Below are positions 34,001-47,000 of a stretch of DNA of 64,000 bases, piece after piece. Within the stretch, counting starts at the first letter, position 1; each line of letters starts with the position of its first letter. This DNA comes from Eleginops maclovinus (taxonomy: Eukaryota; Chordata; Actinopteri; Perciformes; Eleginopidae): assembly GCF_036324505.1 (NCBI RefSeq), contig NC_086366.1, forward strand, positions 19,732,927-19,796,926. The letters run 5' to 3'. The translations under genes and the position numbers were made by a program. The notes beneath the pieces were generated by a model. That model did not search any database, was not told the DNA's origin, and worked only from the letters and a program-made list of their open reading frames with translations.

Positions 34001-37000
34001 TTGGGACAAGAGTCTTTAAAGGTACAGTAAGGGGCCCGAGTAGGACCTGGGGCCTCTGCAATTATTTGTACAAAACATTCACCTTAATTTACAACAAAAC
34101 ATTAGCTTTTATTTATTTGAATCCAAAAAACATTTCATGCAATTAATGTCATAACTTTTAATGTGAATATCCTCTTACTTCAATTTCACTTTTTTAATAT
34201 AATGGACTACCAAACAGTCACGTTTACATATTAATTTCATAATCAGGGCAATGATTGCTTAATTCAAGTATTTATTTATTTATTTGTGGCAACCTGTTGA
34301 ATTCAACAAGGGCCCCTGCTGGTGCCAACTGGAACCCACTTGGGAAAACATTGAATAATGACTGAACCAGAGTGTTAAGTAAACACTGTAAAAAACAAAC
34401 AAACAAACAAACATGCAATTTTCAAAATGTGTACTGCTATACTTAACCTACACTATACCTAACTTTAACATCCACAGAACTCTGCCATACCAAATAAAAA
34501 ATGTTTCAACATTATTTCATTTACATGATTATTTGCTTGAAGTGTTTTGAAGGCTTGTTTAAAATGCTTACAAGATTTAAAGCATTTTCACCATTTTCAA
34601 AATGTTTAGAAAATGCCATAGTGTATATCTTGAAGCTATAATTTATTATGGCTTTGGATGATAAAGCAACATTTTCACAACTCAATGATTTTAACAATAA
34701 TGCAAAACCACCCTCTCTCCCATCAGTGTACACAGTGTTACCCTACTATTTTTCTCTCAGTTTTTTTTTTTTTACAGTGCTCATGAAAAGTAGATCCATG
34801 CAGTTCCCACAATTGTTATGCTAATGAGGCCCCTCTTCCATTGAGAAATCATGTTGTCAAGATCCACTCTCTTTGGATACAGAGGCTCTGTTTCAACTCT
34901 TTTTCCCATACATCCACTGAATGAATGATTATGAAGCCCTATTAAATACCCGCAGACACTGTAAAGCCCGATGAACAGATTAAAGAGCTTTTCTCTGCCA
35001 CTCACATACATGCTCGGATGCAGGTCTCAAGTTGTATTTGTCCACATTGTTATTAATGATGTTATTATATTTGATTTGATTCCAACACTTTTTAACATTT
35101 AAGATGAACAATATAAGTGTTAAAAATGGCATATCACATGTACTTTCACCAATGCTTCACTGTAATTATCTGTCCCGACCTATCTGTCCTGCATCACTAA
35201 ATACAAACATGTCTTAAATTAATTTATATTCCTCCATTTTTTATGTCTCCACCCATGGTGCATTAATAAATCCCCACACCACACATTTTAAGTATCCAAA
35301 TGACTTTATAACTGTTCTACAAGCCCCAGATATTTTCATGTATGAACGATAACTTCTGTGCACACATGCTGCCAGTCAAGAGATGTCCATTGTTTGAGTG
35401 AAAGTGGTCATTTTCACATCATTGTAACGCACTCAGACACATTAAAGAGATGGACTGCAGTGTCCCGGCAGCCGGAGGGGAGGGGACCACCCACCACGCA
35501 GTTTGGTCACTTTTTGTCTCTTCATGTCTCCCACCCGGCCTGCTGTTTGGTTGGATGTTGGGAGATACAAGCAGAACTTTTTTTTGATTCAATTCCACTG
35601 AATGTGTGTGTTATTCTGAAAGTCATGGTGGATGGGAAAGTCCTCCCTGTTTAAAACGCGTTTCTCTGCTGTTATTATCGGATATAATGACGCACGGTGT
35701 TGCTACAGTCAGCTGGGCAGATGGGGGCTTGAGTGCCCCCTACAGTCTTTAATGAGAAGATGCACTCAATAAGGTATAGATAATAAATCAACCCTCTCTC
35801 CCTCAATTTCATTTTGCTTTATTGGCATGAATCTGTGTTGCCAACGCAAAGAAAAAAAAAAGAAAAGAAAAAAAAAGCAAAAGGAAATAAGAAACAATAA
35901 ATGGAAAACTGATAATAATAATCAATGTCACACTGACATACTGTACACACCATATGTAGACACACGCTACACACTTTGTGTACCTTTTCCTTGAATATTC
36001 ATTATTCAAATAGAATCCAAATACAGAGGGCTATAGTCAGCACCACAATGGAAATACTTCCTGTAAAATGGCATTTTATTTTTCTATTTTATGTATAAAA
36101 TACTATTTTCTCATCTCGGTCTCAAACATGTGCATATGTGTAATATATATAAGCTTGAATGTCTAAGTACAATTGGATAGACCAGTTTAAAAAGCTGTAA
36201 CCTACTATGAAGTCAGTTTTAACTTTTTTCAAGCATGCAATTATAATTTGGTTTTACAGAAACTGGGCCAGGTCAGACACTCATGCATTGCATGTTAAAT
36301 GGACTGTAAAAAACATGGGATTAAGATTCAGAACAAACAAAAGCACAAGCCTGAACTTGCATCTGTAGAAATGTCTCCCCTTATTTTTTTGCTTGTTGAG
36401 TTTCTGGGTGTTGTGGTGGTTATGGCTTAAATGTCATTAGGCCTGCCTTTGTAGGGTATAATAACTGTAAACATCATGGGAACAGATTTTACAGAAAACC
36501 TGGAGCAGTTTTCTGAGTGGTCACTTTTTGCGCTCGCTCACAGATGCAAAACATTTTTTTCTAAATTAAATTGATGATAAGAAAGGTAGAGACGAGGGGT
36601 GGGGTGGTTGCTTCTACTATACACATTTTGGTGTTACTTAAATATCATGACTGACAAGTCCAGATGAAGGGTCAGTGTTTTCCTCTCTCTGTTTTCATCA
36701 CCTTATACCCACTGGTTTAGAAATGCCACAAGAGTCCCTCCTCAAATAACCAGTTCTTTTGTCCTTTTTTTTTACTAGAGAATCTTTCTGCACACAGCTC
36801 CTCAAAAGGCCTCCCTCTGCTGCTGCAGGCATCTCACCAAAGCGGAGCATATATCTCTCTTTGTGTCTGTTCCTAGTATTCTGTGTAAGATGATGCATGA
36901 CTCTATATGGCAGCACAATCACATGACTGTTTACATCTCCTTGTAGAAACGCTCAAGAATGTATGCATTTATAACACGAGAAACCTGCAGTTAAAACCAC

Positions 37001-37540
37001 AAAAATGTCATCACTGATGGGATAGGGACTCTTTAAATTAGCTATTGGGCTTCCTCCACCTTTCGGAGCAAGTCTCAGCAGGTTGACTGAAGGGCAAAAC
37101 CAGACATGCCGGGGAAGGAGGGGCAACTGAACTCACATCAATAATCCCTAGAGCTTTTTCCCTCTAGTTGTTGGCAATAGAGATGGAAACACATTTAATT
37201 AATAACCTTTTGATTGCAGTAGCCAGCAACTAATATCTAACAAAAATATGATCTGCAGGCATTTCTCTCATTCAAGGACGCTATTTAATGAAATAAGACC
37301 TTAAGCAAGAGTTCAGGGTAGTGCCAGCTTGAACAGAAGGCCTCTGGCTCACCTTGTTTATCCAGTAGGTTGAGTCTACTTCACAAGATATAATCGTCCT
37401 TTCTACAGCCATCAAAGAAAGACAAACACACCTTCAGCACTGCGACACTTCTCCCTATAAACCGTTTCCGGTCCCCAGTGCTATTTATGGACTGCCTCGT
37501 TCATCACTGATGAAATACTAACACTGCTGAACACACTGCA
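34001..37540. other. yap1-cep126 intergenic region
   Basis: About 3.5 kb, AT-rich. A short (CAAA)n run lies at 34393-34413, a CTCF-like motif at 34311-34322, and a complex block of higher GC at about 35350-35680. ORFs here are short and unrecognised. In human I recall CFAP300 in this interval; nothing resembling it was seen. Confidence 0.65.
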
Positions 37541-37550
37541 CCCAACAAGC

Positions 37551-37556
37551 TTTATT
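37551..37556 (-). terminator. cep126: likely cep126 poly(A) signal
   Basis: TTTATT on the + strand is AATAAA in cep126 sense, 528 nt after the stop codon. The 3' UTR would then be about 37535-38083. Confidence 0.5.
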
Positions 37557-38083
37557 TCATTCGCTCTCAGGCACAGAATAGTTCACAGAAAGTTATAGTT
37601 TGAATATATAAAATAAATACAGAATGCAATAGCTTTGAAAATAATCTAAATATCTAATCAAGTACAAGGTCTATTTGGAAGACAACTATAGCCATGTGTC
37701 AGTTATAGGAAGGGATTTCTTTTGATTTGTGAAGGAAAATCAATTGGAAGCTACAATCATTTTCAAAGGCACCTCGAATTCTTTGCTTATAGTATGCTGT
37801 TCAACACAATGTCTTTATACAAATGATTTTTCAATGGAAGATGGAAAAATAAAAGTCTAAATGCATCTCTCTAACTTAAAAGTTCAGTTTAGCCTTATTT
37901 CTCTGATACAGTCCTTTGCATTCCTTAAATTCTGAACACTCAAGCAGGCATACATGCATTGAGTTTTTTTTTAGTTCAGACTTAACTTATTGAACAGAGC
38001 AATAACGAGTCTGGTTATGCAGAATGACAGTGTATAATGCACTGTAGGGAGGGAAGACCACTGTGTATCACACATGCTGTCAG

Positions 38084-41000
38084 TCAGAGTTTCTTCTGGT
38101 TTGGAGAGCGGTTGTTTGCTGAGGATGAGCGATTCTTGTGATGGGTCGTGACTCTCCCTTCCCTCGTCTGAAAACAGTGGAAAAAGGTTAGCAAAAAAAC
38201 ATGTTGGACAAAGTAGTTTTAGTTGTTAAGTAGTTCAAACTCACAGAGGGAGCATCAAGAAGTACGAGGCCATGCGTGCAAGCATTACCCCCAATTTGCT
38301 CCCGCACACCTACACACAGAAACAGACAGAGGCTGTTATAGCAGATGCACAATACTGCATCTGCTATAACACAAACAGCCCTTTTGAAGTGCTCACAGTA
38401 CAGCTGGTGGTTGAGTCTGTCCAGAGAGAGGAGGATTTTTTGCTCCTCCAGAGAAATGTTGTTCAGTCCCTGCTGTCGGCTGCGAGGCTGCACTGTGCCA
38501 GGCCTCTGTGTTTGGGTTGTTTCCATGGCAGCCACAAGATCTGTTTCTGCCAGAAGTTGTCCAGCATGTGCCAGGTGTAACTGGGCTGCACTCAACAAAC
38601 CTGAGAGAAGAGTCGAAGTCACACTGCAGGCACGAAATCACACCTATTTCCTTTTTTTTATGCATTTATGGGAAAAGTGCAGCTCTAGTGTTGTCTTTCT
38701 AGATCTCTGGTGTTCCTTTTGTACCCAAAAAATGATTGAAAATGGGCCCAGATTTTTAACTTCACTTAACTATTTGGCACATTTGGAAACTTTGGGTTCT
38801 TTTTGGTTATACATGCAGGAGAAATTCATATTAACACAGATTTTTGTAACACTGCTGATTATAGAAATTATAAAGTGAGATTGAACTCTCATCAACAAAG
38901 TACCTTCATCTGCAAAGGCCAGGTTATTAGTAAAGGAAAACGGTCCAACAGGCTCTGTGGTCCCCTTCATTGGCTGCAACAAAAAAAACAAACACATATA
39001 AACCTCAGATTAATCTTCACTATATTTATATAGCGTATATTACACAGTAAGCCTTTAAGGTGATATGAAAAAAATCAAAAACAGGTAGAGCAAGTTGTAA
39101 ACAAAAACATTATGCATCAACGCTTATTATTTGCAAAATGCTGACGACTCAAGTCTATCCAGAAAGACTCGTCTGGAGGAGCATAAATCGTGGCGCTTTT
39201 ACCAACAGCAACGGACAACATGAAAGGGACTGCAGGAGTGATTTAACAAGTTCAAACACACCCTTTTACTGATCTTTAGCAATTATTCTCTCCCTTCCTC
39301 CCAACAGGGCAGCTGCATGCATGTACCTGAGGAAGCCTTCTGTTCCCTGAGCCAGGAGGCGCTCGGCTTGGCTCCACGCAGGGCTTCCTCACAGCTCGCC
39401 CGCTGTCTGCCGCCTGTTTTCGGAGCATGTTCTTTTCTGAAAGTAGACGTATTTGCTTAATATCAGAAAACATAAATACGTCAACATAAATGATGTTGAT
39501 TAGTATGTTGTGAGCCCAGGCTGGGGGGTACTCTAAAGAGGATATAGTTTTCATCTTTAGCCTACAGTAAATAAGATGAGCCGAACCCTAATATCTATGC
39601 AACAACAGTTTATGGGATTGGCAATCGGTGGTTTCACTAAATATTTACACAATAATGTTTTGGATGAAGTCTTGGATGGTGAAAATACACCACTTAACTG
39701 TAATGCAGCCGTTAAAACCAGGAAATGCAAGTTATGCTATTTTACGATCATAAGTCTGATTGGTATATTGCACAGAAGTAATTTTCCACTTGTGCAATAT
39801 TAATAACAAGGTGCAATATTAACTTGCAAATGACACCTTTCTTTTGCACTATTACAGTACTGCTCGTCTATGTACAGTTTTTTACATTCATTATTTGAGC
39901 ATCTATGTGTCTAGTATTTGCTTAATCGGCTCTTTTAACTGCACTGTTAGTGTTCAGAAGTATTATTATAAGAGTTACTTTTATTATTATGCTGCTGTGT
40001 TTATTGTATGTTTGTAACACTGGCACAACAATCTCCTTCGGGATAAATAAAGTCCTATCCTATCCTATCCTATCTTATAAAGTTTTTGTTTATATTCTGC
40101 GGCTCAATCTGGGTCTGTTCAACCGCACTGTTTAACTGTGCCACGGAAAAAATTAAGAGACCACTTCAGCATTATCAGTTTCTCTGGTTTTATTATTTAT
40201 AGATATGTCTTTGAGTTAAATGATTTTTATTTTATTTTATTGTATTCTCTAAACCATTGACAATTTCTCTCTGTATTGGAATTGAACAGACACTGGACTG
40301 GCTGCCATACATGTAGAGATACAGATTTAAGAAACATTTGGAGTGGTCTCTTCATTTGTTCCGGAGCTGTATATCTAAAGGCTCAAATAAGGTTAGCATG
40401 TTAGAAAATAAGTACATCTCTAAAATCGTTGACTGGGAAAATCTGTCTTGAATCCAATATTTGATTCCGGGAGTAGACAAGGTAAGAAAGAAGCCCCGCG
40501 GCTCTGATAGTGACGGGTCAGATTGGCACTGACTGGAGGCAGACAAGAGGCCATTGTGAGGCAAGAAGCTTTTAGGGTTGACTAATTTCACTTTTCCGGT
40601 ATTAGTGGCTTCCTTTTCTCAGGAAAAGTAAGCAGGACTTTACCAACATTAATAGCAAAACATGAGAAGACGCAAATAAAACAGTATGTCTGTTACTAAA
40701 AGGATCATTTTCATAAATTGTAGCACATTGGGAGTGGTAAAGCAGGCATGGCCGATGATGCATCGATGAGAAATTCTAGTGAAAGAGGATCTCTTGGGAA
40801 TCTTAAACACATTGAAATCAATCCTCTGCATTCATGAGGAGGTTGGTTTCAAACTGTACATTTTACATTTATATTCTATTCCTTACACACTTAATGTATA
40901 TACAGCCGCGGAAGTAATTGAGACAACTTCAGCATTTAAAAAAAAAATGGTATTCTATAAACTACTGACAGTATTTCTCTGTGTTGGAATTCAACAGACA

Positions 41001-44000
41001 CTGGACTGGCTGACATACATGTAGAGATAAAGATTTAAGAAACATGTGGAGAGGTCTTCTAATTTTTTCCGGAGCTGTATAATATCCTGCTTTATATTTT
41101 GTGTAAATGTACAATGCCTCGTCTTTTTATGCTGATGCAACGCTAAACTATCCTAAATTTGCGATCAATAAAGTACTTTTTATCTTATCTTATAAGCAGA
41201 CAGATTCAATTAATCACTGGGGTTTTTTGTTCTGTGTTAAAGTTGAGGGAGCCTGCATGTTAATAAACGACACATCTCTGTAGACACACACACCGAGCCT
41301 GAGCTGCTCGCGGGGCTGCCAGCCAAAATACACATTACCTTCCTTGGTGGCTAAGGCGCTGCGGACACCGTGCCAGAGCTGAGAGATCTCCTCATCTGTG
41401 GGAGTGCAATCTAAACACAGGCCTTTCTCATTGTACACCATCCCTCTCCTCCTGCTGCAGCCCTGCGCCTCGTGGGAGTTCATCGGGCCCTTCGTGTTGC
41501 CCTTTGAGACGGGGTAGGTTAACGAGGGTGTGTACGCAACAGAGCTTTCTGCTCTAATAACACCATGTGTGTAAGGGGGGGAAAAGCCTTCCGGGTAGTC
41601 CTGGTGCAGGGCCTGCTCCACAGCTTGTTTACAGTTGACACCAGCATGATCCGTGCCATAAGGAGTCTTAGCGATGCACGGCGACTTCTCCTCCACTGAC
41701 TCCATCCTCGGAGGTGGGCGGGGCATCATGATCTTCCCTTGGGTTTTGGCAATCTGACTCACCTCGGTGGCAGATTGAGGTCGTATGACGGTGCCCTTTC
41801 TGGCCCGTGAGGAAACAGGACCCGCTCCGGCTCTGGAGGAGCGCTCTCTCCGAGGGACCCTGGGGCCATCGGTCCTAGTGCTGCTCCGCGGCGCCTTGAC
41901 CTCCTCCGCTCGGTCCTGGGACAAGCTGACTTGAACCCCAACATCTGCCCACGCTTGTTTTGTAAAGTGATAACCAGTGGAGGCTGCAGGGGTCATCCCG
42001 GGTCCAGGTCTGGAAGCCCCTGAGACCGCGGTGAGGCTTGGCCGGTGGTCCTCGGAGTTGTTGTTTGACGGACGGAGATTTGATTTGCCTTTCATCTGTT
42101 TCATTATGTGCTGCTCTTTGTCCTCTGTTTCCACATTGACCTCATCAAACCAACGGAGCTTCTTTTTCACGCCGTTGTTGCCCTCGTCATGTTTAGTTTT
42201 TGACCGGCTCAATTCTACACTATCTCTGATCGCCAGAGCTACTTGTTTTGTAAACATCAAATGTCCGGAGCCACACGCTGCATCTCCCGACATGTACTTA
42301 GACTGCTTCTTAAGGATTCCTTTAATGAATCTGACCTCACAAACTGACCGAGACGTCCTCACTGAAACAGGACATTTCTTTACTTCCACTTCAGGGCATT
42401 TAAGGCATTTAGTCTCTGACTTAATGTTGGACAAGCATTGCTGAGATGCTGCTTTCATGAGCTTCTGAGTCTTGGGCTCTTGGTTTAAAACCTTATTGAG
42501 GTTGTTTATGGAAGCACTACACTCTTTCTGGGAAGACAGATTTTGGCTTTCTTTTCCTGTTTGCTGAAGAGTCTCTTCTTGCGAGGCATCTTGTGTTGTG
42601 CTATCGTTCAAGTAAATATTGGGCTTCGGGAGAGCCCCGGACAAAGAGTCTTTGCTATTACCACTTTTGGCGGGCACGATCATTTCTGTAGCTGATGGAG
42701 GCTTGAAGTGTCTGTCATCATGGACTTCCTTCTGCCTGAGATCCAACAAAGCCTCTTGTTTAGGACAGGAAGGATCAAGTGGCGTGTTGCTGGGAGCATC
42801 TCTCTTTGAGAGGATGATGTCACTGGGACCGTTTACAGAGGAGTTAAAGCGCTCTGGGTCGGCACTAATCATTTCACAAAGAGTTAATAAGTTACAGTTG
42901 TGCAGAGCAGGCTCTGTTTTCGATGTTCGTTCATCAGATGTGAACCCCCAAGAAGATCTAGAAAAGTGCATCTTATTATCCGGCGCTCCGGAGTCAGCAT
43001 CTTGTTTTTTCTTAGGTTGATGGATTTTTTTTGGAATATCAATAAGATGCATTGTTGCTGAGAATGAAGCAAGGTCAGAATTTGGTAACAGATGCTTTGG
43101 TTTGTTTTGGTCTGGATGGGGCTTCTCTGATTCAAGGAAGAATGGCGGATACTTTGTGCTGTGGTTGGGGTCTTCATTCTCCAAACTGTCCTTACTGGAA
43201 ATGCTTTCAGAATTACAGCTATCAGAGAGCTGGCTGTCCTGGAATATAGAAGCAAAAGAGAGGTAAACATGAAATGATTTACATTTCACAATCTAGTGAA
43301 AGCTGTTTGTGTTTCAACGTTAGAGTTAATGTAAATTTAAGTAGCATTGACAAGGCTAAGACACACCTTTGTATCCAATGATCTCATTTTTAATAATCTC
43401 ACAGATTTGGCAGGTTTACTTTCTTTCAGGTGTTGTTTTACAAAGAGGATAAACACTTTAGTAAATCCTATTTTTGTCTTTTATATTCCTCCAATGTCTG
43501 TGCAAATAAACGGATTGTTCACTTACACCTAAACTGTGCCACATCAAAAGCGAAAAGCGATTGAAAGTGAATTTGTTGGGCTGTGGTTACTGTTTATACA
43601 CATTAGACAAATAAAAAAAACTACTTTAACATTTCAACAGAGGGTGCTGAAGCCAGCTGTGGTGGTCATGGTGCAGAAAAGGGAGACTACTGCCCCCTAG
43701 GGGTCTTATTGTGAGATAGAAAAGGTAGCCCATGTTAGTCAATCAAATACTATTGTCAATAATAAACAAGCATACACTGCAGTGTGGTTATAGAAAGGTT
43801 TATGTCACAGAGAACTACTTCGGAATGTTCAGCCCCTTGAGATACAATACTAATGGATTGTGTTACAGACAAATCAGCATCTTACAACAAAAATAACAAA
43901 CAAAAAAATGTTGGTAATAACAATTGGATTATCTTATAACCAAGGCTGACTTCTTTGGGAAAATGCTGGCCAGGATGTATGTGTTTCTAACATACCTGAG

Positions 44001-47000
44001 GACTGTGATCTTGCTGCTTCTCCGGCGACTTCTCAGTCTGTGGGCTGTTTTTGAAGCAAGTCATGCTCTGCTCCTGAAGCAGTTTGGTGTAGGCCTCCAC
44101 AGCAGAGAGGCCTTGGCGGTGGGAGGATTTAAACACTGCGGGGGGCTTAGGGGAGGGAGAGCAGCTTCTTTAAGAGAAACGCAACAACATTAATACATAA
44201 TGTTGCAGCCATAAAAACAAACTACAACACAAGTACATTACAAGTAAAAGTTTGCCAGAGTTTCACAGTATGAGGTTTAAATCCAGCAGCAGTGTCTGGG
44301 CTTTTTAGCATGAAATGAGATTGATATAATTATTAATCTAAGTGTTTTACCTGCTAATGTTAGAGTTGCTGGACAGGAAAGAGGACTGCCGGGTGTATGA
44401 ACTCAACGCCCCTTGGATTTCATTGAGTGCATCTTCAATATGTGGGACATTTCTTCTGAAAGCTTGAGCATCACAAAAAGGGAAACATAAAAACAAACAC
44501 GCATTAAGGCTGGGATCCCTCTATTCTAAGATATTTTTGGAAGACACATCACTAACATGGTCTGCGTCTCTGTGAGGGAGGTAAATGGGCTCGTTGAAAG
44601 CGCTCAGTTGCGTCCTGCACTCGCTGTCTGCGTTGCCTCAGGATGTTCTCTATCAGCCGTTGCTCCTGCGCGTCCCGCTGCTTCCGCCTCTCCTCCAGAG
44701 CCCTGAGCCATGTCAAAGGGCGGAGCATGAAGCCGAGGCACATTTTAAAGTTATTAAATGAGAACTGGCCAAAGTTTTGGACACAGAAACCTGAGTCCGT
44801 TCATGGAGATATGTTTTCGACAGAGTCATTAATAAATTAAAGCTATCACTCACTACTGGGTTTACAGAGCAAGACAATCAAAAACATCAACAGGGTCGAC
44901 TGAGTCAGTATTTTGTTTTTCTTTCACTAGGTAAAATTGTTTGGAGGTCAAAGTGTACATTTTAAGAGAGCCTAAAAAAAAAAGCTTTCAGTTGACATAT
45001 TAAATGTTCTATAAAAGCAAACATACTCTTCTTCATTATGCTTTATTTATTATCTAATACCTTTGTTTAACACATCTTATCAGTACTTTAAAATTTAAAG
45101 TTCTACATTACGAACAATATGGAATTCCATCTGATACTAATAAGGCATAATTGTGTGCCGTAAAGATGTGTTACATTAGTCTTCATAATTTAAATATGAA
45201 AAACTCTACGGTATTACTTTCTATTAACACTGGGATGAAAGCGGGCCAGCAAATATTGGCTTTAAAATGGAGCCGTCAGAATATCACATGTTAACTATAT
45301 ATAGATTATTGTTGCCAAAATAATGAATGGTAATGATTTTATACTATAGAACATTTTAATAAATAAACAAATGTTACTATCTGTTGTATTCATCCTTAAC
45401 TTTGTCTAGTGTGTATGTCTATTTTGGAAAAATGAATTACACCTAACATATGAGTGCTGAGAGGTGAAGAGTGAGTCTGAAACCATAACCGTGCAAAAGA
45501 ACAATTAGACTAATGGACAGGGAAAGGCAACAAGGTGAACTGATGAACAAAAATCCACAAGGCCAGAGATTGTATCGAAGCAATATGGTATTATTTTGGT
45601 CCCCAGCATCAGCATGCTATAGTTGTTTAATGACAATATATCATATTTAATACTATATTTATCCAAAAGTCTGTAGTTGATCCGAGCATACTTGAATAGT
45701 TTTTTTTAAAGTTAAACCATAAACAAGTTCATTTTTTTTTTTAAAGGGATAGTTTGTCCAGACAGATTCACACGTCCCTTCTTGAAATTAAACACATATA
45801 TAATATGTAGGTCATTTTGTTGTGTCTGTGTTAAGCTCTTTGACTGCACTGTATGTTAAGTAATTATGATCACCTGAACATTACACAATTAATCCGACCT
45901 CCACCTACATCTCTCCTTGCATTAACCCACTATTTCCAGCTCCTAGTTTAAAAACAGCAACACTCACTTTTAGCCTCTGCTATGGAAACACAAATTTAGA
46001 AAGTTATTAATATCTTTAAGGGATTTTAGCCTCACAAGAGGCTCAGCTTAGCAGCTTTAGCTGTCACAGGGGGGACACTGCAGTCACCCACAGTTACCCG
46101 CCGTGCCCACAGATCTATTTCCAGGTCTAGACTGCCTGTCAACAACATCCATCCTGCAAAGGTGCTAAGCTCAGGACCGAACCATAAGCTGTCCAGGGGG
46201 TGCAGACCAGGCCACTCCAGAAAAAAAAGAAGAAGTGTCTGGGCAGCAGAATGCATACACAAGTTTCACCTGAGAGGACATCAAATAAAAACAAAAATGC
46301 ATAGTTATTATACATAACACTTACCTTCTTCGTCGGTTGGTTTCTGTGGAGAACTTGCGAGATCTGGTTCTGCATAACTTTTGCTCCTCAACCAAAAGTC
46401 GTCTCTCATCTGCGAGGCCTCCATCAGTTCCCAACCTCGAATTTCTGGAAGTGAGAAGCTAAGGAGGGATGCTTAAAATATCAGAGTGTATGTGTTACCT
46501 GAATGTAACCTTCTGCTTGAGAGAATTAGCCTAGCTGACAGTTTAATACAATATTAAACTTTTTAATCCACTACATTTATTTAGTTGGTTTACATTTTTA
46601 ATACAACATTACATATCAAATAAATGGTGATGTATTATACCCAACCTATATAGTACAAAATAAAGCCTAATCTTTTTTCTGCTGCAACATAGAAGTCACA
46701 CATTCATTCATCATTGTATAATTCTATATGGACCTACATTACTCTTACATGAACTATTCTGCATGTTGTTTACTTTTGGTTCTCCATATTCATGTTATAC
46801 TTGTTAACACTAAGTAAAGTGACATTTTGAATGCAGGACTTACACTTTAAAACGTGTTCAAGTGAGGCTATTGCTATTTTTGCTTAGCTTCTTCACATTT
46901 ACACAGGTGTAACCAAGTTAGACAAGTAAAACACATCTCTGTAATAACTCTACATGGTAAATAACGCAATGTTTAAAGGATACGAGTGGTAGAAGAAGTT

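Larger units (their letters stand above)
39437..41338 (-). other. cep126: cep126 intron 6, rich in transposon remnants
   Basis: 1.9 kb. From left to right on the + strand: a likely non-LTR retroelement 3' end (about 39770-40077), a MITE (40137-40372), unique sequence, a second related MITE (40900-41080), and another short retroelement tail (41155-41196). Confidence 0.7.

Noticed and set aside
41977..43020. Antisense ORFs of 155 and 133 aa over the large cep126 exon
   Set aside because: Opposite-strand shadows of a real 633-codon open exon whose splice phases fit.
45720..46310. Possible hAT- or MITE-like repeat in cep126 intron 2 (starts ttaaagggatagttt)
   Set aside because: Only the first 15 or so bases resemble a repeat start I remember; no matching inverted end or target duplication was found.
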